Positions 26,712-35,218 of a DNA stretch of 64,000 nt are shown piece after piece (the first letter of the stretch is position 1; each line of letters starts with the position of its first letter). The stretch lies in NCBI GenBank assembly GCA_002730875.1, contig PCBI01000006.1, positions 4,044 to 68,043 of the forward strand. Reading direction: 5' to 3'. The notes below the pieces were generated by a model. It did no database searches. It saw only the letters and a program-made list of their open reading frames with translations, and had not been told where the DNA came from. This stretch comes from Spirochaetaceae bacterium. GTDB lineage: Bacteria; Spirochaetota; Leptospiria; Leptospirales; Leptonemataceae. Position numbers and translations under genes: made by a program.

Positions 26712-26991
26712 GAAACCCGCAATTCCGTTGCGGAGCATCGCGGGCGCCCGGTATGGCTCGGACCACGGACGCTAACCGAGGAAATGATATCGGCGATGCC
26801 CTATCGTGCGAAAATCGCAACTCCCAGTCTGACTCTATCCAAATAAAGAGGTGGACCGATAAGTCCCTGCGGGCAAGCATTTCCCATCATGCAAAGGTTT
26901 CTGGGTCCTGCACTGGGCATCCTTCTAATACTTTTTAGGATGCGATGGTTTCAGTCGTGGCTGCGCAGAACCTAACGGAGCAAACCTTCTC
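26712..26991. other. Gap between panB and flgJ
   Basis: 280 bp between convergent genes. A short inverted repeat, CCGCAA/TTGCGG, lies close after the panB stop (about 26719-26735) and could aid termination, but no T-run follows. I see nothing else; a 61-codon frame here has no protein-like features. Confidence 0.4.
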
Positions 26992-27459
26992 CTACCGCAT
27001 CCACTCCTGCTGGATTTGATCCGTGCTCACGGACGAAGGAAGGGACTTTTCGTAGCTCTCTTTCTGAAACTTGCGAATCTGCTGCTGTATTTCGGGCGGT
27101 AGTTCCGAGATGTCGCGGTCGTCTGGCAGCCGGCTTTCCATACTGTAATAGATATCAGCCGCCAGATTTTTGCCGGACGCTTTGGACATCTGCTGCGAAT
27201 ACTCTTCGTAGAGCATATCCTCAAAGATCTCCTGGCGATTGCCGCCATGGAGCGGATTATCCTCTTTGTTGACAGTCTTTCGCATGCTATCCAGCATCAT
27301 GTCGAAAAACATTGCCTGGAACTTTTGCGCGGTTTCGTACAGTTTCTTTCTTTCGCCCTTGAGGTCCAGTGTGGAAGGGTCCGGCCGAGTCTCAACATTG
27401 GAAGTAGAATGCCTTCCCTGCAACTCCGACGGAATAGGTTTATCCAACGAGATATCCAT
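26992..27459 (-). CDS. flgJ: FlgJ-type rod-binding protein
   Basis: 155 aa from ATG 27459; the longer frame begins with TTG at 27537 and its extra 26 residues do not resemble the family. It matches the N-terminal rod-binding domain of FlgJ: A-Q-K-F-Q-A-M-F-F-D-M-M-L-D-S-M-R and the later Q-E-I-F-E-D-M-L-Y-E-E-Y-S-Q-Q-M-S. The muramidase domain of enterobacterial FlgJ is absent, as is usual in spirochaetes. It scaffolds rod assembly in the periplasm. It ends the flg operon, 209 bases after flgI, with a structured RNA element in between. Confidence 0.87.
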   Translation of the reverse strand: MDISLDKPIPSELQGRHSTSNVETRPDPSTLDLKGERKKLYETAQKFQAMFFDMMLDSMRKTVNKEDNPLHGGNRQEIFEDMLYEEYSQQMSKASGKNLAADIYYSMESRLPDDRDISELPPEIQQQIRKFQKESYEKSLPSSVSTDQIQQEWMR

Positions 27460-27585
27460 ACTACAAGTGTCGGCCCTGGCGAAAAAAGCTGAAGTAAAAG
27501 GAGACGTAATATCGAGGAAACTCAGGGCGTCTAACAAACATTAGAAGCGGGCCTAAAACAGCCGGCCTGCACACATAAAATGCAA

Positions 27586-27621
27586 GCCGAGCAAATGGCA
27601 ATGTAGCGCTCGGCCATTGCC
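27586..27621 (-). other. Overlapping 7-bp stems (pseudoknot or switch) between flgI and flgJ
   Basis: Four blocks are interleaved: GCCGAGC (27586-27592), GGCAATG (27597-27603), GCTCGGC (27608-27614) and CATTGCC (27615-27621). The first pairs perfectly with the third and the second with the fourth. That is H-type pseudoknot topology; alternatively two exclusive hairpins. The mRNA of the flg operon would carry it about 50 bases after the flgI stop and 127 bases before flgJ. A role in processing or in flgJ expression is inference. Confidence 0.5.
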
Positions 27622-27668
27622 TGGATTGGATTTTCGCTACCCGGAAAATTGCAACGGAACTTACAAAC

Positions 27669-28835
27669 CTACATGACTACCAGTTCGGCATGCAAGGCGC
27701 CGGAGTCGCGCAATGCTTCCAGAATAGAAATGATGTCCTGAACCGAGGCGCCCATTTCGTTCAGCGCTTCTACGATTTCGGCGATGGAGGCTCCCGAGAA
27801 TTCCTGGGTGGTCTGCCTGGCCTTTTCGTTCCCGGCTGGCGGAGCCACATACACCCCTTGGTACGCTTCCCGGGATGCATTGATCTGAAGCTGGACGCCA
27901 CCCCGGGAAATAGCCACGGGATCCACACGGATGTCTCCACCCATTACAATGGTGCCAGTTCTTTCGTTTATGACGACTCGAGCGGGATAGTTGGGCTCAA
28001 CGCGAAGTTGTTCTACGCGAGCAATCCAGGATACCGGCTCCTGGTTTTCCGGTACGGTAATGACGACCGACGATCCATCTATAGTGGCTTTGAGCTCCGG
28101 GAACGTGGACTGAACCTTCTTATGCACGCGATCCAGAGTAGTGAAATCGAACGATCGCAATTGTATGCGAATCTCACGATTCTGAAACAACGATTCCTGC
28201 AGATCCTTTTCCACCATGGCGCCGTTTAGAACGACCCCTACTGTTTTGCCGGCATCGTCATTTTTGTTCCTGCGGTCCGTAGCCGAGATGGGTCCCTGGG
28301 CCACTGCATAGATCTGGTCGTTTCCGGCCTGGAGGGGGGTTTGCACGAGAACGCCGTTTTCCAGACTTTTGGCATCGCCGATGCTGGAAACGGTAACGTT
28401 GATTCGATCGCCCTTGCGGGCAAACGGCGGTATTTCTGCTGTAACGATTACTGCGGCAATATTGCGCGCTCTTAGCTCTTTTTCGGAGAAGTTCTGCCCC
28501 AGGTTGCCGAGCAGGTTCTGGATAGATGTGCTGGCCAGGGTGCTTCGAGTGTCGCCGGTACCGGGAAGGCCGACTACGATTCCGTAGCCCAGCAACTGGT
28601 TGGTCCGCACACCCTGGATTCGTGCCAGATCCTTCAAACGAACCCCTTCCTCATCGCTTTGCGGGGCGGGCTCCTCCGCACGAAAATCGGCGGGCATGGC
28701 AACGATCACGCTCAATGCAAATAGAATGGTTCGCATCAGGCCAGTATACAATCCTGTGCGTCTGGCTCCCGCATTCCGAAGGCCGCTCCGGAGGCCCACG
28801 GGAAAGCGAAATTCTGCGGAGCGAAACCCTTTCAC
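27669..28835 (-). CDS. flgI: Flagellar P-ring protein FlgI
   Basis: 388 aa. It forms the periplasmic ring around the rod in the peptidoglycan layer. Family landmarks are R-L-K-D-L-A-R-I-Q-G-V-R-x-N-Q-L-L-G-Y-G-I-V-V-G-L-x-G-T-G-D and the C-terminal block L-V-E-A-L-N-x-M-G-A. The GTG start at 28835 is supported by GAGGT six bases upstream and a GTGA overlap with flgH. It gives 33 basic residues before the signal peptide; an alternative ATG at 28736 starts exactly at the signal but has no ribosome site. Co-translated with flgH. Confidence 0.94.
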   Translation of the reverse strand: MKGFRSAEFRFPVGLRSGLRNAGARRTGLYTGLMRTILFALSVIVAMPADFRAEEPAPQSDEEGVRLKDLARIQGVRTNQLLGYGIVVGLPGTGDTRSTLASTSIQNLLGNLGQNFSEKELRARNIAAVIVTAEIPPFARKGDRINVTVSSIGDAKSLENGVLVQTPLQAGNDQIYAVAQGPISATDRRNKNDDAGKTVGVVLNGAMVEKDLQESLFQNREIRIQLRSFDFTTLDRVHKKVQSTFPELKATIDGSSVVITVPENQEPVSWIARVEQLRVEPNYPARVVINERTGTIVMGGDIRVDPVAISRGGVQLQINASREAYQGVYVAPPAGNEKARQTTQEFSGASIAEIVEALNEMGASVQDIISILEALRDSGALHAELVVM

Positions 28836-29596
28836 TGACTTACCTCACCGCTTTCGCCCAGGATGCGATTCAAATACTCCAGAAGCAGTTGCTGCTTTTC
28901 CGCATCGCTCAATTCGGCGCTGGGCTGTGGCGGATCCCCGGGATTCTCCCCCGGATTCTGCTTCATTTGAATGTTATCTCTCTGAGCGTCCGGACCGCCC
29001 TGAATCAGTACCTGTAGATCGGCCACCCGGGAAGAGTGAATGGTCTTTCCGGGCATGATGTCGCCTGCATTTACGCGACCTCTTACCTGAATTGCCTGCC
29101 TGGCTGTACCCTGTTGATAGGCCAGTAGCTTCGTTCCTTCGAATGTAACCGTGCCGGTATTCTGATCGATGTCTTGAATCGTAACGGCCAGATCCATGAC
29201 AACCCGTGCCCGACTACGAATTCTGGCATCTTTTTTCTCGGTGATGGTGCGCGTATCGTCGGCCGGAGGCAGGAATTCGAACAGTTTGGAGTCCGGGGCC
29301 ATTTTGATTTGAACTTCATCCATCAAATCGCCTTCCAATAGATAGTCCACGACCATGGGCTCACGAATCTGAAGCTTTAAGATCTCCCCCTCCCGCAACT
29401 CAATAGAGATGCCGTACGGGTTCTTGTCCTGCCAGAGATCCTCCGCGTTTAAGAGGCCAACGCGGAGGGCCACAGACAAAAAAAGAACTACCATGACGCT
29501 GAAAGTCACGGTTGCCAGAAACGAAGACCGCTGTATGCGGATCCTATTGCTTCGCTGGATTTCTCTTCTATCAGGGTTCATAAACCACGCTCCCAT
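28832..29596 (-). CDS. flgH: Flagellar L-ring protein FlgH
   Basis: 254 aa. It builds the outer ring in the outer membrane. A hydrophobic segment (about 28-48) acts as signal; no cysteine lipobox follows, whereas enterobacterial FlgH is a lipoprotein. The family core is present: D-A-R-I-R-S-R-A-R-V-V-M-D-L-A-V-T-I-Q-D, then G-x-x-x-F-E-G-T-K and I-Q-V-R-G-R-V-N-A-G-D-I. The C-terminus adds a Pro/Glu-rich stretch and a helix (Q-Q-L-L-L-E-Y-L-N-R-I-L). Its start overlaps flgA by 26 bases; a second ATG lies at 29581. Confidence 0.88.
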   Translation of the reverse strand: MGAWFMNPDRREIQRSNRIRIQRSSFLATVTFSVMVVLFLSVALRVGLLNAEDLWQDKNPYGISIELREGEILKLQIREPMVVDYLLEGDLMDEVQIKMAPDSKLFEFLPPADDTRTITEKKDARIRSRARVVMDLAVTIQDIDQNTGTVTFEGTKLLAYQQGTARQAIQVRGRVNAGDIMPGKTIHSSRVADLQVLIQGGPDAQRDNIQMKQNPGENPGDPPQPSAELSDAEKQQLLLEYLNRILGESGEVSQ

Positions 29597-30590
29597 CCGA
29601 AGCGATGCGACCCTTTTTGATTACAGATTTATTTTCAAATGCAAGGATGCGCACAGGAATCGTATCGCCGACGTTTCCGTCTTTGTAAGCTACGCAGCGA
29701 ATCTTCAGAGTAATACCCGGCTTCTCGTAGATCAGATCCAGGCTCTGGCCGCGGCGAATATCCGGCAATTCCTGGATCGCCGGAGACTGCAAGACCTGCC
29801 CTTTCTTTACCGGTGTGTTCAACTTCCAGCCATGAATGTTTTCACCGGAGTAGTCCTTTAGCTTCCCGTCCGTGTAGCGGACTTCCAGTTCATAGTCCCC
29901 TTCTTTAATGGTTTCGCCGAACTTCAGGTCCCGGGTAGCCACAGGCACACGGATCTTCTTTAGAATGCGCACCGGAACGGTTTGCCGGTGCAAAACGCGC
30001 TTTTGCGTCTCTGGATCCATTACGTCTACGGTGATGTTTCTGTGCCCCGGGCCGGGCTGAAGTCCGGAAAGCTTGATGAGCGAATGCAGTTTGGAATTGT
30101 AGAGAATGCCCTTTTTTGCTTCTACGCGATAAGTACCCTGGCCGCGAATGCTGTTTTCCATAATCCCTTCGAAGAACTCTCCGGTTTCTGCCGCCGACAT
30201 CTCTTCAATCAGAGGTATTACCCAGACTCCTTTGCCGTAGATACTGGCTTCTATCCCGCCGCTCTTAAGGAGCGCTTCTTTGAGCCGATCGTCAGAAAGA
30301 TATACCGGGCGCTCCAGGGTTTCGAAGACTACTTTGTCGGTAAACCTCTGCGACCCGGCATCCAGTTTGCCCAGATCCCCCAGCTTTACCGGGAACCGTT
30401 TGACCACCGCCACGGGCCCCATTCGCAGTGTAAGGCTGGCGCTACCCTGATTGGAAAATGAATGACTCTGCGCGTACAGCTCCCCATCCACCGGCAAAGA
30501 CACAGAAAGCATTGCCACGGCGGCAAAAAAAAGACATCCGAAGCGTGACCTTCGGATGCAACACAGGATACGTGGTCTTGGAAAAAACAC
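29571..30590 (-). CDS. flgA: Flagellar P-ring assembly chaperone FlgA
   Basis: 339 aa, longer than enterobacterial FlgA. The GTG start has GGAG seven bases upstream. Residues 1-38 form a signal region. The C-terminal half contains the SAF-type domain (I-P-V-A-T-R-D-L-K-F-G-E-T-I-K-E-G-D-Y) and a linker to a last beta domain (G-Q-S-L-D-L-I-Y-E-K-P-G-I-T-L). It is a periplasmic chaperone for FlgI. It lies 20 bases after flgG, and its end overlaps flgH, so the ring genes are expressed together. Confidence 0.9.
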   Translation of the reverse strand: MFFPRPRILCCIRRSRFGCLFFAAVAMLSVSLPVDGELYAQSHSFSNQGSASLTLRMGPVAVVKRFPVKLGDLGKLDAGSQRFTDKVVFETLERPVYLSDDRLKEALLKSGGIEASIYGKGVWVIPLIEEMSAAETGEFFEGIMENSIRGQGTYRVEAKKGILYNSKLHSLIKLSGLQPGPGHRNITVDVMDPETQKRVLHRQTVPVRILKKIRVPVATRDLKFGETIKEGDYELEVRYTDGKLKDYSGENIHGWKLNTPVKKGQVLQSPAIQELPDIRRGQSLDLIYEKPGITLKIRCVAYKDGNVGDTIPVRILAFENKSVIKKGRIASDGSVVYEP

Positions 30591-30610
30591 AGTAATTCTC
30601 CGGTTAGCGA

Positions 30611-31408
30611 TTATCGCTTCATTGAGATGGCCGTGCCCAACATAGAATCAGACGTCATAACGGCTCTAGAGTTCGACTCATAGGCTCTTTGCGCCACAAT
30701 CATGTTCACCATTTCTTCTACTAGCTTCACATTGGACATTTCCAGAAAACCCTGGAGGATAGAGCCCATGCCGTCCATGCCCGGAGTACCCTGGATTTCC
30801 GGACCGGAAGCCACCGTTTCCTTGAATAGATTCTGTCCGATAGCCTGCAATCCGGCCGGGTTCACGAATCGGTAGAGGTCAATCTGTCCAATTCTGGTAG
30901 GACGAATATCATCGTTCACCTTTACGGTGACTTCGCCGTTTTCGCTGATCTGCAGAGAGTTGTTTATCGCCCCGGGAGGCAGAGTAATGGGCGGCTCCAG
31001 TAAATAGCCGTTGGAAGTTACCACCTGCTGGTTCGAATCGATCTTAAAGGATCCATCTCGGGTGTAAGAAAAGCTCCCGTCCGGCATCAGGATCTTGAAG
31101 AATCCGACCTCCGAAGTAATGGCCATATCAAACTTGTTTCCGGTGGATTGCAAACTTCCCATTTCAAAGAGCTTCTGCGTGGCCGCCACACGGGTTCCGT
31201 GACCCACATAAACGCCGGTTGGGATTTCGCTTACCGCCGTGGCCGGGGTGCCAGCCAGAACCTGCTGCTGATATACCAGATCCTGGAAATCCGCCCGGTT
31301 CTTCTTGAAGCCTGTTGTGTTCACATTGGACAGGTTATTGGAAATCGTGTCCATATGGTATTGCTGGGCAATCATGCCCGTCGCTGCCGTCCAGAGAGAT
31401 CTTAACAT
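30611..31408 (-). CDS. flgG: Flagellar distal rod protein FlgG
   Basis: 265 aa from ATG 31408; a longer frame reaches 31537 but enters the tandem repeats and lacks family sequence. The N-terminal motif M-L-R-S-L-W-T-A-A-T-G-M-x-A-Q-Q and N-N-L-S-N-V-N-T-T-G-F-K is the flagellar rod/hook signature; the C-terminal V-E-E-M-V-N-M-I-V-A-Q-R-A-Y-E-x-N-S is its partner. It forms the distal rod. It is the first gene of the ring operon on the minus strand, and the repeat array lies about 100 bases upstream of its start. Confidence 0.95.
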   Translation of the reverse strand: MLRSLWTAATGMIAQQYHMDTISNNLSNVNTTGFKKNRADFQDLVYQQQVLAGTPATAVSEIPTGVYVGHGTRVAATQKLFEMGSLQSTGNKFDMAITSEVGFFKILMPDGSFSYTRDGSFKIDSNQQVVTSNGYLLEPPITLPPGAINNSLQISENGEVTVKVNDDIRPTRIGQIDLYRFVNPAGLQAIGQNLFKETVASGPEIQGTPGMDGMGSILQGFLEMSNVKLVEEMVNMIVAQRAYESNSRAVMTSDSMLGTAISMKR

Positions 31409-31507
31409 ATCCTCAGCATCGGCGATTTCCGTACAAAAATTAGAATAAAGGAGAGCCGATTTGCGACATATTTCGGAAATCAATGGGGGACGGAGGCCCG
31501 CCGAGGC

Positions 31508-32080
31508 GCAGCAGGTTCGAGTAATCACCGTGGGCAAGTTTTAACCCGAACCCTGCGCCGAAATCCGTGCAACAGGTTCGCATAATCACCACGGGCCCGC
31601 TTTAACCCGAACTCCGCGCCGCGCACCGCCAGCGGGTTCGTGTAATCTCCGCCTGAACGTTTTAACCCGAACTCCGCGCCGAACCCCGCGCAGCAGGTTC
31701 GGGTAACCACCGCCCGAACGTTTTAACCGGAACTCCGCACAACGAGTTCGCATAATTACCACGGGCAAGTTATAACCCGAACCCTGCCCCGAACCCCGCG
31801 CAGCAGGTTCGCATAATCACTACGGGCCCGTTTTAACCCGAACTCCGCGCCGAACTCCGCACAACGAGTTCGCATAACCACCACGGGCAAGTTTTAACCC
31901 GAACTCCGAGCAACAGGTTCGCATAATCACTGCGGGCCCGTTTTAACCCGAACCCCGCGCAGCAGGTTCGCATAATCACTACGGGCAAGTTTTAACCCGA
32001 ACCCCGCGCCGAACCCCGAGCAACAGGTTCGCATAATCACTACGGGCAAGTTTTAACCCGAACTCCCCGCCGAACTCCGA
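31508..32080. repeat. Ten-unit tandem repeat array (61/60/49 bp)
   Basis: Ten imperfect units start at 31508, 31569, 31629, 31690, 31739, 31800, 31861, 31910, 31959 and 32020. Seven are 60-61 bp and three are 49 bp; the difference is a 12-bp tail (CGAACTCCGCGC-like) present twice in long units. Each unit holds GGTTCG, ATAATCAC, CGGGC, TTTTAACCCGAAC in order, so GGTTCG and CGAACC can pair as arms of a hairpin. A triplet after CGGGC is usually AAG or CCG. The array sits between the methyltransferase 3' end (35 bp away) and flgG. Function unknown. Confidence 0.93.
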
Positions 32081-32114
32081 GCCAAATAGCGGTTCCGCGC
32101 CCGGCACCGCCTGC

Positions 32115-33494
32115 TCAGGCTTCTTTGCGGATTACCAGGCAGCGATTGGTATTGGTGCCCCGGGAATTGTTCGTCACCTTCCAGCAGTTGGCCAGCTTGG
32201 TGAATTCCTGCTGGTTGATGCAGATTTCCTGAGCAACAACACGACCGCCGCCCTGCACTTCCAGAGGCAGCATTTCCGCCATTTCCCGCTCCAGAAATAT
32301 CATCTCATTCTGGGAAACGACTTCGCCCACTTCAATCACCGCATGGCCGCCGGGTTTAAGAATTCGGCCGAACTCCCGTATGGCTTCGCGCATGAAATCC
32401 TTCCATTGCTCCAGTCGAGCAAAGATGGCCAGAGGCAGATCGTCCATGCGATCCTCCACTCCCAGAAACCAGGCGCGCATCCAGTTGTCTTTCTTGTAAT
32501 CCACTTTGTCCAGAAAAGGGGGAGAAGTTACGATCAGATCCACCGAGCTCGTTTCTACTCCCTCCAGGTTTCGCGCATCGCAGGATAGGTATCGATTCCC
32601 CGCCGCGGCCGCATTGAAAGAAGGATGCAGTTCCTGCGAAAGATCCCTTTTCATTTTCTTCAGGATTCGCTCCTTGATGGCCTTGTACTCGGGAGTAAGT
32701 CCTCGCTTCTGATTGTTTCGACGCTGTGCATCGGGCATGATTGAGATCTGAGGAAACGAGTAAACCGAGAAGAAACCGTCCGAATGACCGTGAAGCCTTG
32801 AAAGAGCGGTGAGAGCAATATAGGAAAGCGCAGGATCGTCTCGATTGTCCAGATGGAGCTGTTTGAGATTCTGAATTTCGTGGATGGTCTTTTCATGAAA
32901 AAAAGGTTCCAGTCGCACAAAGTCCCGGTCGCTGATGTTGCTCTTTTTGGAGGAAAGCTCAATGGAGCCAAGTCGGGACTCCAGCTCTTCGAAGTCCGGT
33001 ATCCGACGACGGGCCCGACCCAGGAATCCGGCAATGGGGCTCAGATCATTATGCGTCGCCGAGAAACCGTTCAGATTGGACTGAATGGTGGTGGTACCCC
33101 GCCCGCCGAATGGATCCAGAACGTGGGCAGAATCTCGATCGGCCAGAAAGCGTTTAATGAAGTAGTCCGGTAGTTCGGGCTTGAAGCTGGCCCGATAGCT
33201 CACCGTATAATGAATCGGGTGCATCTGTCGCTGCCTGGAAGTCCAGAGCTCGCCCACGGTTACCGGTACATCCGACGCTTTGTGGCTGTTATCCGGAAGC
33301 GCCGGATCGGATGCGATGAAGCGCCCGGGCGGTGTTCCTGTTACCCCTGGCCCGGCCGAACGATTGCGCACGGCTACCGAGAGCCTGGCTCCGGCCTGAC
33401 CGGCGGTGTTCGCTCGGGCTTTCTTCTTTTTTCCAGCGCCGTTAGACGCCTCTTTACTTGAACCTTCGACTTTGTTGGCTGCGGTTGCTCCCAA
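32115..33494 (-). CDS. DNA methyltransferase, permuted N4/N6-type
   Basis: 459 aa frame with a TTG start; the first 60 residues are Lys/Ala/Gly-rich, so the true start may be further in. The SAM motif L-D127-P-F-G-G-R-G-T-T comes first and the catalytic motif T323-S-P-P-F comes near residue 325. Common N4-cytosine/N6-adenine enzymes of the S/T-S-P-P type usually have the reverse order, so this is a permuted (alpha- or gamma-like) arrangement. The region between contains a possible recognition domain. No restriction gene is adjacent, so it looks like an orphan methylase. The target is not predictable. Confidence 0.8.
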   Translation of the reverse strand: MGATAANKVEGSSKEASNGAGKKKKARANTAGQAGARLSVAVRNRSAGPGVTGTPPGRFIASDPALPDNSHKASDVPVTVGELWTSRQRQMHPIHYTVSYRASFKPELPDYFIKRFLADRDSAHVLDPFGGRGTTTIQSNLNGFSATHNDLSPIAGFLGRARRRIPDFEELESRLGSIELSSKKSNISDRDFVRLEPFFHEKTIHEIQNLKQLHLDNRDDPALSYIALTALSRLHGHSDGFFSVYSFPQISIMPDAQRRNNQKRGLTPEYKAIKERILKKMKRDLSQELHPSFNAAAAGNRYLSCDARNLEGVETSSVDLIVTSPPFLDKVDYKKDNWMRAWFLGVEDRMDDLPLAIFARLEQWKDFMREAIREFGRILKPGGHAVIEVGEVVSQNEMIFLEREMAEMLPLEVQGGGRVVAQEICINQQEFTKLANCWKVTNNSRGTNTNRCLVIRKEA

Positions 33495-33746
33495 TGCTGT
33501 CCCCTTTTTCCCATCCGGGTTGTGTTTGAGCGAAGCGAGTAGCGCTCTAGACTGCTGGCTTCTGTCTATGGATCGGAAAGGTACAGGATTCCCGGTTCAA
33601 TTTTTCAGGACCCGACCTGGATAGAGGTGGCCTGGGACGGGCCGGCCTATTTTCTTGATATCAGGTGCGATTCATGGCCCGCCGGGCGTCGTCACCGAGA
33701 AAACCTAATACGGGTTCCCTTGCAGGAACGGAGGAACAAAGACTAT

Positions 33747-33968
33747 ATGGAAAAGAAGGTTGTATTTGTAGATAAAGATGAGTGCACCTCCTGTAATCAA
33801 TGCGCAGACAATCTTCCGGTCTATTTTCAGATGGATGAGGAAGACCTCTCGGAAACCCACAACAACGGAAATAACATCAACAACGCCGAGATTCCGGAAA
33901 ACGACTGGGACAAAGTGCAAAACGAAATCGATGAATGCCCCGGTGAATGCATTCACTGGAAGGGCTGA
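33747..33968 (+). CDS. Small single-cluster ferredoxin
   Basis: 73 aa from ATG 33747 with GGAGG about 12 bases upstream. Cysteines C13, C16 and C19 and the pair C64-P-x-E-C68 fit a ferredoxin with one [4Fe-4S] or [3Fe-4S] cluster (C-x2-C-x2-C ... C-P). An Asn/Glu-rich insert (about 30-58) separates the motif halves. It has no signal, so it should carry electrons in the cytoplasm. Its partner is not evident from the neighbourhood. Confidence 0.85.
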   Translation: MEKKVVFVDKDECTSCNQCADNLPVYFQMDEEDLSETHNNGNNINNAEIPENDWDKVQNEIDECPGECIHWKG

Positions 33969-34365
33969 TCGTCCAGATCATTGCTATGCCCTGCTTGGTC
34001 TGGCTCCCTTTCCAGAAAAAGGGGGCTTTGAAGCCTGTGCCGTTGAACCCGATCAATGAACCTGTCGTTGCGATGGGACACACTTTCCCATAAACCGGGC
34101 TGTAGCCCTGCCTGGCGGAATGTTCAATGTCGCCAAAGAATAGCGTAAGAGTCGCGCTGCTCCATAGAAGGCTCTTGAGACGGCTCTTGAAGAAACCCTT
34201 AAAGACTGATCGATGCATCCCCTGCCCGGTGGAATCGTTTTCCCAGGGAAGTGGCCAAGCTTCCATTCTCTAACTTTCAATTTTCCGCCCTTCCCTAAAA
34301 AAGTTCTACATCGAATTTGCCTTAACCTCCGATCAATATAGCGAGGAAGACACGGAGGGTTACTC
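33969..34365. other. Upstream region of flaB
   Basis: About 400 bp without a supported gene. A 12-bp period direct repeat of GGCTCTTGA lies at 34170-34178 and 34182-34190. The flaB ribosome site GGAGG (34354-34358) is strong with a 7-base spacing. I could not find a convincing sigma-28 promoter. Confidence 0.5.
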
Positions 34366-35214
34366 ATGATTATCAACCACAACATCAGTGCTATTAATTC
34401 GCACCGTACACTGAAGTTTCATGACTGGGATTTATCCAAGGACATTGAAAAGCTATCTTCAGGAATGCGGATCAATCGCGCTGGGGATGACGCGGCCGGT
34501 CTGGCTGTATCTGAAAAGATGCGCACACAGGTGCAGGGTCTGCGTCAGGCCGAAAGAAACGCCGAGGACGGTATTTCTTTCATTCAAACCACGGAAGGTT
34601 ACCTGCAAGAAACGGCAGCTATTATTCAAAGAATTCGCGTTCTGGCTGTTCAGTCTGCTAACGGAATCTATTCTGCAGAAGACCGACAGCAAATCCAGGT
34701 CGAGGTTTCTCAGCTGATTGATGAAATCGACCGGATCGCTTCACAGGCAGAGTTCAACAAGATGAAGATGCTCACCGGCGCCTTCGCTCGATTGAACCCC
34801 ACTGCCTCCATGTGGTTCCATATTGGTCCTAACATGCACCAGCGCGAACGAGTGTATGTGAACACCATGACCACTGCGGCTCTGGGACTGCGAAACCCCA
34901 CTGTTCTGACCTTTATTTCGATCAGCACTCCGGGCAAAGCAAACTCTGTGATCGGTATGGCGGATGAGGCGCTGAAGCGTATTTCCAAGCAAAGAGCAGA
35001 CCTGGGCGCCTATCAGAACCGACTGGAGCATGCGGCCAAAGGCTTGATGAACGCTTACGAAAACATCCAGGCCTCCGAATCTCGTATTCGAGATACAGAC
35101 ATGGCCGAAAGAATGATTAGCTTTACCAGGTATCAGGTTCTGACCCAGGCAGCCACTGCAATGCTTGCCCAGGCCAACCAGAAACCGCAAACGGTAATGC
35201 AGCTACTCCGATAA
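34366..35214 (+). CDS. flaB: Periplasmic flagellar core protein FlaB (flagellin)
   Basis: 282 aa, the usual length of spirochaetal core flagellins. The N-terminal D0/D1 region has [14 protein letters not shown] and L-S-S-G[20 protein letters not shown]; the C-terminal region has [11 protein letters not shown] and A-T-A-M-L-A-Q-A-N. There is no outer D2/D3 domain and no signal peptide, as expected for secretion through the flagellar apparatus. A strong ribosome site (GGAGG, 7-base spacing) fits abundant expression. It ends four bases before the convergent transporter gene. Confidence 0.97.
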   Translation: MIINHNISAINSHRTLKFHDWDLSKDIEKLSSGMRINRAGDDAAGLAVSEKMRTQVQGLRQAERNAEDGISFIQTTEGYLQETAAIIQRIRVLAVQSANGIYSAEDRQQIQVEVSQLIDEIDRIASQAEFNKMKMLTGAFARLNPTASMWFHIGPNMHQRERVYVNTMTTAALGLRNPTVLTFISISTPGKANSVIGMADEALKRISKQRADLGAYQNRLEHAAKGLMNAYENIQASESRIRDTDMAERMISFTRYQVLTQAATAMLAQANQKPQTVMQLLR

Positions 35215-35218
35215 TTCC

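Noticed and set aside
26753-26938. 61-codon frame between panB and flgJ
   Set aside because: No ribosome site, no homology-like motif and polar random composition.
31409-31537. Longer flgG start inside the repeats
   Set aside because: The family sequence begins at 31408; the extension reads repeat DNA and resembles no flagellar protein.
31508-32080. Repeat array as a CRISPR
   Set aside because: The whole 49-61-bp unit is repeated with only scattered changes; there are no unique spacers and no cas genes.
33969-34365. Sigma-28 promoter for flaB
   Set aside because: A TAAA box and a CCGATCAA-like -10 exist but are about 29 bases apart instead of 15.
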